From: Gammaproteobacteria bacterium
GTDB taxonomy: Bacteria; Pseudomonadota; Gammaproteobacteria; Steroidobacterales; Steroidobacteraceae
Direction of reading: 5' to 3'
DNA: 15,486 nucleotides
Assembly (NCBI GenBank): GCA_020846815.1
Contig: JADLDF010000295.1
Coordinates: forward strand, 1 to 15,486
Below, in pieces: positions 9,971 to 15,486 of this stretch. The notes below the pieces were generated by a model. The model had not been told where the DNA came from. It ran no database searches and was given only the letters and a program-made list of their open reading frames with translations. Position 1 is the first letter of the stretch. Each line of letters begins with the position of its first letter. The translations under genes were made by a program, and so were the position numbers.

Positions 9971-10533
9971 AGCGTGTGCTCCGGTTTCCAAGTGAACGAC
10001 GCAGCGCCCTCGCCGAAACCCTCCACGCGCACCTGCAGCGGCCGGATCTTCACGCCGACGAGCTCGGCGAGGACGTTCTCGCGGCTGCGCAGCGGCGCCT
10101 TGGTCCAGCCGCGCGCACGGTGCAGCGCGGTCTGGCGCTCGAAGACCTCGACCAGCGTGTCGTCGTCGAGGAACTCGGCGTCGCCGCGGACGAACACGGC
10201 GCGCGGAACCGCCAGGTTCAGGTCGTAGACGTGCGGATGGTCGTTGCGCGAATCCGGCGCCGGCGGACCGACCCAGACGACCTCGGTGCGCGGATTGCGC
10301 TGCCACTGCCCGACACGCTTGTGCACCTTGCGCTGCACCATCCAGATCGTGAACGCATCGTCGATGGGCGCGGCCATGGTGCGCCCGACCGGATAGCCGG
10401 CCTTGTTGATGGTGTAGACCTGGGCGAAGCCGGCCTCCTCGCGCAGCCAGGCGAGCACGCGCCGCTGCAGGTCCACGAGCGGCGGCTGCGGCACCGGGGC
10501 GCGCTGGTTCGCGAGGGAGATGTATTCGGCCAT
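9967..10533 (-). CDS. FMN-binding split-barrel (pyridoxamine 5'-phosphate oxidase-like) protein
   Basis: The 188-residue product shows the split-barrel pattern of PNPOx-like flavoproteins: AGFAQVYTINKAGYPVGRTM (strands 1-2), DDAFTIWMVQRKVHKRVGQW (cofactor-side strand and helix), NPRTEVVWVGP, then AVFVRGDAEFLDDD with a following helix, and a C-terminal LVGVKIRPLQVRVEGFG strand. Such proteins bind FMN or F420 and reduce or oxidise varied substrates, or bind haem; the true PNPOx role in vitamin B6 synthesis is unlikely because the sequence is divergent and the context catabolic. The ATG at 10533 lacks a Shine-Dalgarno but has TATCAT eight bases upstream. It leads a three-gene overlapping unit with the EthD and 227-residue proteins. 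Confidence 0.78.
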   Translation of the reverse strand: MAEYISLANQRAPVPQPPLVDLQRRVLAWLREEAGFAQVYTINKAGYPVGRTMAAPIDDAFTIWMVQRKVHKRVGQWQRNPRTEVVWVGPPAPDSRNDHPHVYDLNLAVPRAVFVRGDAEFLDDDTLVEVFERQTALHRARGWTKAPLRSRENVLAELVGVKIRPLQVRVEGFGEGAASFTWKPEHTL

Positions 10534-10541
10534 GGACGCCG

Positions 10542-10547
10542 ATGATA
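10542..10547 (-). promoter_or_regulatory. TATCAT -10-like element before the PNPOx-like gene
   Basis: TATCAT on the minus strand lies eight bases before the ATG at 10533, with no ribosome-binding site between. The spacing implies a leaderless or near-leaderless transcript and a promoter separate from the receptor gene upstream. No good -35 is seen. The rest of the 143-bp spacer (10534-10676) holds no gene and no terminator with a T-run. Confidence 0.35.
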
Positions 10548-10676
10548 GCGCGTCTGCGGCGCGGCGGCTGCAGGTGCCGGGCGTCGTGGGGACGCAATCC
10601 GCAACTGGCGCGCCCGCAGCGTGGCGCAGCGCGCGGCGCCCGTGGGTGGCACAGCCGCCGCAAGCTGCGAGACGAC

Positions 10677-12965
10677 TTACTTGCCGGCGCCGAAGCGGTA
10701 GCGGAAGTCCACGCCGAAGCTGCGCACCGAGGGCTCGACCTGCACGCCGCTGTAGAACGCCTTTTCGTAGGCGCCCGAGTAATACTCCTCGTCGAGCAGG
10801 TTCTCGGCGTAGACGTTGACGCTCCAGCGCTCGTTGCCGAGGCCGGCGCGCAGGTTCACGACGTCGTACGACGGCGAGATGAACGGGAAAGCCGCGTAGC
10901 GCAATGCGAAGGTGCTCGAGAGCTGGTCGCTGCGGTGCGTCCATTCGGCGCGCACGAAGCCCTCGTTGCCGAACAGCTCGCGGGTGTACTCCGCGTTCGC
11001 GCCGAGCGTCCATTCCGGCGCATTGATCAGTGGCTTGCCGCTGGCGTCGATGACCGTGCCGTCGATCAGCGCGTTGGTGTATCGGCCGTACTTCGCGTCG
11101 AGGTAGCCGACCTGGCCGCCGACGCGGAAGCTGTCGGCCAGGATCGCCTGGACGCTGAACTCGACGCCCTTGCTGGTGGCCGAGGTCGCATTGTCGACGC
11201 CGGTGACCGCGCGCAGCAGCTGCGTGACCGGATCGATGAACTGGAAGCGGATGAACTGCTGCACGTCCTTCCAGTCCATGTAGAACGCCGACAGATCGAG
11301 GCGCACGCGCCGATCGAGCAGCTCCGCCTTCCAGCCAAGCTCATAGTTCCACAGTTCCTCGGGATCGTACTGGTTGCGCAGCTGCGGCGTACCCGTGGTC
11401 TGCGTGCCGCCCGACTTGAAGCCCTTGGAAGCGGTCGCGTAGATGAGGCTGTCGTCGGTCGGCTCGAAGCTGACGGTGACGCGCGGCGAGAAGTCGCTGA
11501 ACTCGGTGCGCCGGTCGTTGGTGCCCGTGATCACCGTGTTCGAGCGCGTCTGGCCGAGGGCGCGCACTTCCTCGTGCGAGTAGCGGCCGCCGAGTACGAG
11601 CGTCCAGAGATCGGAGATGTTCCAGGTCGCCTGGCCGAACAGCGCCCAGTACTGCGAGGTGGTATCGGAATCCGAGCCCGTGACCTCGAAGCCGTTCGGC
11701 CGCCCGAGCGGGCTCTGCGCACCGTGGTAGGTGGACTGGTCCTGCAGGCCCGAGTCCTCACCCGAGATGGCGCCGATGCTCCACTCGATGGCCCGCTCGC
11801 CGCGCGAGGCGAGGCGTAGCTCGAGGCTCTGCGACTCGCGCTCGATCAGCAGGTCCTCGTAGAAGGCGTCGATGCTGCCGCCGTCGACGTCGCCATAGTT
11901 GTAGAGGCTCGAGTCGAGCACGCCGGCGACTGCGGTCAGCGTCATCGCGTCGAAGTCGTACTGGAGGCGCGTGCTGAAATAGTCGAAGTCCGAACCAACT
12001 TCCTGCGGGCGGTTGAAGTTCACGCGGTCGCGGTTGGCCGGATAGAACCCGACGCCATCCTCGCTCGCCACGTTGCCAGCGCGGTTCTGGTAGTAGACCG
12101 CGCGCCAGGTCGCTGTCAGGAAGCCGGTCGGCACGCCGACGCGCATGCCTTCCACACCCTTGGTGTAGCTGTAGTTCAGGTCCCAGGTCAGGCGCTCGTT
12201 CGGGGTATAGCGCGCAGTGATGCGCGCGGTATCGAACTCGCCGTCATTGCCGCCGCCCACTGGGTTGATGTTCTCGATCCAACCGTCGGTCTCGCGCTTC
12301 TGGCCGACCGCGCGGATCGCGAGCGTGTCGGTGACCAGCGGCACGTTGAAGATCAGATGGGCCTCACGCGTGTCGTGGCTGCCGTAGCCGAGACCGACCT
12401 CGCCGAACCATTCGTGGTCGGGCTTGCGCGTGATCACGTTGAGCGCGCCGCCTACGGCGTTGCGGCCGAAGTACGTGCCCTGCGGACCGCGCAGCACCTC
12501 GATGCGCTCGAGGTCGAGGATCTCGGGATTGCTGGTGCCGACCGCGACGTTGAACTCGTCGATGTAGAACGCATAGGTCGAGGAGCGCACGTCGACGAAC
12601 GGGTTCAGCTGGTTGGAGATGCCGCGCAGGCTGATCTCCTTGCGGTCGCGCGAGCCGAGCGAGACGAAGCTGACGTTCGGCACCTGCGCCAGCACGTCCT
12701 CGACGCTCTCGACGTTCTGCCGTTCGATCGCCTCGGCGCCGACGGCGCTGATCGCGATCGGCACGTCCATGACCGACTCGGCCTTGCGCTGCGCGGTGAC
12801 GATGACCTCTTCGAGACCGCCCGCGTCACCGCCGTCCTGCGCGAGCACGGCTGCGGCCGGCAGCGTCGCGGCCAAGCCGGCGACGAGCGCGACGCCTGCG
12901 AGCGTCGGGCGCGGACGCAGGCGCGCGGCGCCGGGGGAGGAATGAGTTCGACGGCTCGTCGTCAT
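10677..12965 (-). CDS. TonB-dependent outer-membrane receptor
   Basis: The 762-residue product starts at the ATG at 12965, with AAGGAG six bases upstream. A signal peptide with a long basic n-region is cleaved about Ala42 (AVLA/QD). A TonB-box-like EEVIVTAQR is at 52-60. The plug shows DVPIAISAV, SLRGISN and the hallmark VLRGPQGTYFGRNAVGG with ALNVITRKP. A 22-strand-type barrel follows, including FSPRVTVSFEP, YATASKGFKSGG and NLLDEEYY. This is the subclass abundant in catabolic sphingomonads and Steroidobacter-like bacteria; the ligand is unknown. No cysteine is seen, unlike the other receptor here. The chain ends FRYRFGAGK rather than on the usual aromatic residue. Its neighbours are a secreted NTF2-like protein upstream and the PNPOx/EthD unit downstream. 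Confidence 0.93.
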   Translation of the reverse strand: MTTSRRTHSSPGAARLRPRPTLAGVALVAGLAATLPAAAVLAQDGGDAGGLEEVIVTAQRKAESVMDVPIAISAVGAEAIERQNVESVEDVLAQVPNVSFVSLGSRDRKEISLRGISNQLNPFVDVRSSTYAFYIDEFNVAVGTSNPEILDLERIEVLRGPQGTYFGRNAVGGALNVITRKPDHEWFGEVGLGYGSHDTREAHLIFNVPLVTDTLAIRAVGQKRETDGWIENINPVGGGNDGEFDTARITARYTPNERLTWDLNYSYTKGVEGMRVGVPTGFLTATWRAVYYQNRAGNVASEDGVGFYPANRDRVNFNRPQEVGSDFDYFSTRLQYDFDAMTLTAVAGVLDSSLYNYGDVDGGSIDAFYEDLLIERESQSLELRLASRGERAIEWSIGAISGEDSGLQDQSTYHGAQSPLGRPNGFEVTGSDSDTTSQYWALFGQATWNISDLWTLVLGGRYSHEEVRALGQTRSNTVITGTNDRRTEFSDFSPRVTVSFEPTDDSLIYATASKGFKSGGTQTTGTPQLRNQYDPEELWNYELGWKAELLDRRVRLDLSAFYMDWKDVQQFIRFQFIDPVTQLLRAVTGVDNATSATSKGVEFSVQAILADSFRVGGQVGYLDAKYGRYTNALIDGTVIDASGKPLINAPEWTLGANAEYTRELFGNEGFVRAEWTHRSDQLSSTFALRYAAFPFISPSYDVVNLRAGLGNERWSVNVYAENLLDEEYYSGAYEKAFYSGVQVEPSVRSFGVDFRYRFGAGK

Positions 12966-12971
12966 GATCGG

Positions 12972-12977
12972 CTCCTT
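12972..12977 (-). promoter_or_regulatory. Shine-Dalgarno of the second receptor
   Basis: AAGGAG on the minus strand, six bases before the ATG at 12965; it decides the start. Confidence 0.75.
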
Positions 12978-13026
12978 CGCAGGGGCCGCGCGCGGGCGCG
13001 GCCGCCTCGTTCGTCCCGGTCAGGTC

Positions 13027-13050
13027 GGGATGGGATGGGATGGGATGGGG
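13027..13050 (+). repeat. (GGGAT)4-GGGG tandem repeat, possible G-quadruplex
   Basis: Four GGGAT pentamers followed by GGGG, giving five G-tracts with 2-base loops on the plus strand. It lies 62-85 bp upstream of the second receptor's ATG, in the 137-bp gap after the NTF2-like gene. For leftward transcription the G-rich strand is the template; the RNA would carry C-tracts. Confidence 0.9.
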
Positions 13051-13102
13051 AAACGGGCTCGTCGCGCCGGCCGGGCACGGCCCGGGGCGCAGCGACATCA
13101 GG

Positions 13103-13600
13103 TCACTGTGTCCAGCACTCCGGATCGAGCGGCCCCTTGGCCGGATCCAGCGGCGAGCGCACCAGCACGATGGTCGAGATCCTGCCGCCGCGCAGCTCGG
13201 CATGGCCGGCGGCCAGTGAACAGGCCACCTGGCCGTCGCGGCGGCTGCGGATCACGTGGTAGGTGTAGATGCGGTTGCCGCTGCGGAACACGCGCTTGAA
13301 CGGCACGACGATCTCGACTTCGCCGCCGCCCGCCTGGATCTTCTGGAAGTGCCGCGCCCAGCCATCGAGGCCGCGGATCACTTCCCTGCCTTCGAGGTGG
13401 AGCGTCGCGTCGGGCGTGAACCAGCGGCCGAAGGCTTCGGCGGTGTAGCCGCCCGGCTGCTTGAACGTCTGGTTCCACCAGACGAAAAAGCGCGACAGCA
13501 GGTCGCCCGAGGGTTCGGGCGCGGCGCTCGCTGTTGCCAGCGTGGCGGCGGCGCACAGGCAAAGGACGGCCAGGGCACGGCCGCGCGACGGTCTGATCAT
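13103..13600 (-). CDS. secreted NTF2/SnoaL-like protein
   Basis: The 165-residue product starts at the ATG at 13600, with GGGGAG seven bases upstream. A signal peptide (cleavage about 26-27, ATASA/APEP) indicates export to the periplasm. The mature part fits the cone-shaped NTF2-like fold: an N-terminal helix with FFVWWNQTF, then FGRWFTPDATLHLEGREVIRGLDGWARHF (about 57-85), then strands VEIVVPFKRVF, IYTYHVIRSRRDG and ISTIVLVRS. Family members are small-molecule-binding proteins or enzymes such as isomerases and cyclases; no catalytic assignment is possible. Two cysteines in the mature part (QVACSL and the terminal DPECWTQ) could pair. It precedes the second receptor in the same direction and may be co-transcribed. 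The frame stays open upstream to 13828 without a ribosome site. Confidence 0.78.
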   Translation of the reverse strand: MIRPSRGRALAVLCLCAAATLATASAAPEPSGDLLSRFFVWWNQTFKQPGGYTAEAFGRWFTPDATLHLEGREVIRGLDGWARHFQKIQAGGGEVEIVVPFKRVFRSGNRIYTYHVIRSRRDGQVACSLAAGHAELRGGRISTIVLVRSPLDPAKGPLDPECWTQ

Positions 13601-13607
13601 CGATCTA

Positions 13608-13613
13608 CTCCCC
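13608..13613 (-). promoter_or_regulatory. Shine-Dalgarno of the NTF2-like gene
   Basis: GGGGAG on the minus strand, seven bases before the ATG at 13600; the same core as at the first receptor (6185-6190). Confidence 0.65.
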
Positions 13614-13835
13614 GGGGCGAGACGGGCAACGCGGTCACTCGCGGCTGCCGGCTCGACGCGGCAGTGTCCAGCACGCCGACCGAGCGTGCAATGCCCAAGT
13701 GTCCCGGCGGGCGTGGTTTTTTCGCCGCAGACCGAAGCGCGAGCCGTCGACGTGGTTCGGACCGCAATGCGAGCCACCGGCGTGAGTGGTGCGCAGCGAC
13801 CCGCCGGCGCCTCGTGGACCCCGCGCAACGGGACC

Positions 13836-13841
13836 TATACT
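13836..13841 (+). promoter_or_regulatory. candidate -10 (TATACT) of the amidohydrolase promoter
   Basis: TATACT matches TATAAT at 5 of 6. The best -35 candidate is weak (TGGACC, 15 bases upstream). It would give a 5' leader of about 105 bases. Confidence 0.35.
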
Positions 13842-13941
13842 CTTGGCGGCGCCGGCGAGGCGGCGCGACGGCGCCCGCGGGTCGTGCCGGCGCTCGAGGC
13901 CCGCCTCGGGCCGCATGCCCGACCGGCTTTCGACCCCTTGC

Positions 13942-13947
13942 GGAGAG
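13942..13947 (+). promoter_or_regulatory. Shine-Dalgarno of the amidohydrolase
   Basis: GGAGAG seven bases before the ATG at 13955. It selects this start over the frame that stays open upstream to 13256. Confidence 0.7.
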
Positions 13948-13954
13948 AACAAGA

Positions 13955-15310
13955 ATGACGAATCCCTGCGGCACGCGCCGCGCACATCGCGGCCGGACGC
14001 TGTCCGCCACCCTGACCCTGCTGCTCATCCCGCTCACTGCAGTCCCGGCCGCCGCGGCACAGGACAGCGGCGCAGCCGTGCGCGTGATCACCGGCGCGAA
14101 CGTCGCCAATCTCGAAGGCGGAGCGCCGCTGCGCAACGCCGTCGTCGTGATCACCGGCGAGCGCATCACCACGATCGGCCCGGCCGGCCAGGTGCAGGTG
14201 CCCGCGGGTGCCACCGAAGTGAAGCTCACCGGCAAGTGGCTCGCGCCCGGCCTCATGAACATGCACACCCACTTCGGCCTGCAGCTGCCGGGCGCGGCGA
14301 TGCTCGAGACCCAGAACGAGACCGAGGGGGAGCTCGCGCTGCGCATGGCGGTCAACGCCCGCAAATCGCTGCTGTCCGGCACGACCACGGTACGCACGCC
14401 GGGCGAGCAGAAGGACGCGATCTTCGGCCTCAAGCGCGCCATCGACAAGGGCGAATACCCGGGCCCGCGGATCTTCCCCGCCGGCCGCGCGATCGTGCCG
14501 ACCGGCGGCCACAGCTCGACGCCGCTGCTAGACGGCATCGACGGCGAGGACGAGGTGCGCCACGAGGCGCGCCGCCAGATCCTGCTCGGCGCGAAGTGGA
14601 TCAAGATCACGATCTCGCGCGGCATCGCCAGCACCGGCGACATCGCGGCGGCCGACATGACGATCCCGGAAATGCGCGCCGCCACCGACATCGCGCACCG
14701 GCAGGGCGTCAAGGTCGCTGCGCACACCGGCTCGCCGCAGGCGACGCTCGATGCGCTTGAAGCCGGCGTCGACAGCTTCGAGCACGGGTACTTCCTGAAC
14801 GACGAGGTGTTCCGCAAGATCAAGGCCGCTGGCGCCTGGTACGTGCCGACGATCGTCGTCAGCCAGGAAGGCGCGATGGAGTTCTTCCGCAAGATCGGCT
14901 CGACGCCGTTCTATCTCGCGCGCGTGAAGATGGTCGGCAAGTCGCACTGGGCCGCGCTGCAGTCGGCGATCCGCAACGGCGTGAACATCGCCATGGGCAG
15001 CGACCAGTTCCCCTGGGAGCCGAACCAGGGCACCGTCGCCTCGATCCGCGAGATCGAGCTCTATCAGGAGGCGGGCATGACGGCGCTGCAGGCGCTGCGC
15101 ACCGCCACGGTCAACACCGCGCGCATGCTCGGCGCCGAGGCCGATCTCGGCCTGATCGCACCCGGCAAGTATGCCGACATCATCGCGCTCGATGCCGATC
15201 CCACGCAGGACACGCGCGCGCTGCGCACGCTGTCCTTCGTCATGAAGGGCGGCGAGGTCGTGCGCCACGACGCCGATCCCGCAGCGATCACCCATACCGG
15301 CATCTACTGA
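13955..15310 (+). CDS. secreted metal-dependent amidohydrolase (prolidase-like)
   Basis: The 451-residue product has a signal peptide (cleavage about 35, AAAA/QD), so it acts in the periplasm or outside. The amidohydrolase TIM-barrel metal set is complete: His104 and His106 in NMHTHF, a likely carboxylated Lys217 in KWIKITISRG, His257 in AAHTG, His277 in FEHGY and Asp350 in GSDQF. The two-part beta-sandwich comes from the N-terminal VRVITGANVANLEGG strand region and the C-terminal APGKYADIIALDADP. This resembles the family of Xaa-Pro/Xaa-Arg dipeptidase-like hydrolases, with imidazolonepropionase-like relatives; the substrate is probably a dipeptide, N-acyl amino acid or cyclic amide, but cannot be fixed. 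The DUF3311 gene starts four bases after its stop, hinting at a hydrolase-plus-symporter unit. It is divergent from the NTF2-like/receptor genes. Confidence 0.92.
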   Translation: MTNPCGTRRAHRGRTLSATLTLLLIPLTAVPAAAAQDSGAAVRVITGANVANLEGGAPLRNAVVVITGERITTIGPAGQVQVPAGATEVKLTGKWLAPGLMNMHTHFGLQLPGAAMLETQNETEGELALRMAVNARKSLLSGTTTVRTPGEQKDAIFGLKRAIDKGEYPGPRIFPAGRAIVPTGGHSSTPLLDGIDGEDEVRHEARRQILLGAKWIKITISRGIASTGDIAAADMTIPEMRAATDIAHRQGVKVAAHTGSPQATLDALEAGVDSFEHGYFLNDEVFRKIKAAGAWYVPTIVVSQEGAMEFFRKIGSTPFYLARVKMVGKSHWAALQSAIRNGVNIAMGSDQFPWEPNQGTVASIREIELYQEAGMTALQALRTATVNTARMLGAEADLGLIAPGKYADIIALDADPTQDTRALRTLSFVMKGGEVVRHDADPAAITHTGIY

Positions 15311-15314
15311 GCGC

Positions 15315-15486
15315 ATGGCCGGTCCTCGTCCGCCGGCAGCGCAGCCGCGCCGTCGGCACCGCTGGCTGCTGCTGCTGCCGTTCGCCTGGCAGGTGGCGCT
15401 GGTGCCGCTGGTCGACGACGTCGCGCTGCGACCGTTCTCGCTGCCCTTCCCGATGGTCTGGCAGATGGCGGGCATCGTCTTCACGA
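15315..15486 (+). CDS. DUF3311 family small membrane protein, 3' end cut by the window
   Basis: 57 codons are visible. A basic N-terminus (PRRRHR) precedes a first membrane segment (WLLLLPFAWQVALVPLV), then the DUF3311-like loop and second segment (LPFPMVWQMAGIVFT). The full family is only about 60-100 residues. DUF3311 genes typically sit directly before a sodium:solute symporter gene, so a symporter is predicted just beyond the edge. The ATG at 15315 follows the amidohydrolase stop by four bases with no clear Shine-Dalgarno, so it is probably translated by coupling. Confidence 0.72.
   Translation, partial: MAGPRPPAAQPRRRHRWLLLLPFAWQVALVPLVDDVALRPFSLPFPMVWQMAGIVFT

Larger units (their letters stand above)
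13601..13954. other. divergent intergenic spacer, no gene seen
   Basis: These 354 bp separate the leftward NTF2-like gene from the rightward amidohydrolase. Open frames crossing it are extensions of neighbouring shadows. It holds a T6 run at 13717-13722 without a proper stem, a -10-like TATACT at 13836-13841, and the ribosome sites of both genes. Promoters for both directions, and any regulator site for the whole right block, should lie here. Confidence 0.7.

Noticed and set aside
10542..11819. 425-residue plus-strand frame opposite the second receptor
   Set aside because: No domain; the receptor on the minus strand has complete plug and barrel motifs.
13717..13722. T6 run, possible terminator
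   Set aside because: No stable GC-rich stem directly before it, and it lies upstream of both divergent genes where termination is not expected.
13256..13954. upstream extension of the amidohydrolase frame
   Set aside because: It overlaps the NTF2-like gene on the opposite strand and precedes a clear signal peptide with its own ribosome site at 13942-13947.

Overview
The window looks like chromosomal DNA from a high-GC, Gram-negative bacterium. Two TonB-dependent outer-membrane receptors show an outer membrane. The long DUF349 protein, the receptor styles (EIVVTGS and EEVIVTAQR near the N-terminus) and the secreted metal amidohydrolase fit a gammaproteobacterium of the Steroidobacter/Nevskia/Xanthomonas kind. 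This placement is inference; there is no rRNA or other marker. Almost every stretch is coding, and the high GC creates very long false reading frames opposite the real genes.

Left block (1-6190, all minus strand): a TonB-dependent receptor (3324-6176), an AbgT-family inner-membrane transporter (1653-3278) and a cytoplasmic CocE/NonD serine hydrolase that runs off the left edge (1-1656, GTG start). The AbgT stop and hydrolase start share GTGA. The receptor and AbgT are joined by a triplicated 15-bp repeat that forms two tiny stop-start-overlapping reading frames. I read this as one operon for outer-membrane capture, inner-membrane transport and cytoplasmic hydrolysis of one unknown amide, ester or peptide-like compound.

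Middle (6376-8856, plus strand): a DUF349-repeat coiled-coil protein, divergent from the receptor operon across a 199-bp spacer with two small dyads.

Right block (8925-13600, minus strand): in transcription order a secreted NTF2/SnoaL-like protein, a second TonB-dependent receptor, then three tightly overlapping small genes: an FMN-binding split-barrel (PNPOx-like) protein, an EthD-domain protein and an unrecognised 227-residue protein probably started with TTG. Divergent from it, across a 354-bp spacer, are a secreted prolidase-like amidohydrolase (13955-15310) and, four bases later, the start of a DUF3311 membrane protein (15315 to the edge). DUF3311 genes usually precede a sodium:solute symporter, so a transporter probably lies just outside.

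Overall the window is two neighbouring nutrient-scavenging loci, each with an outer-membrane receptor, a hydrolase and an (observed or predicted) inner-membrane transporter. No tRNA, rRNA, CRISPR array, insertion sequence or phage gene was seen.
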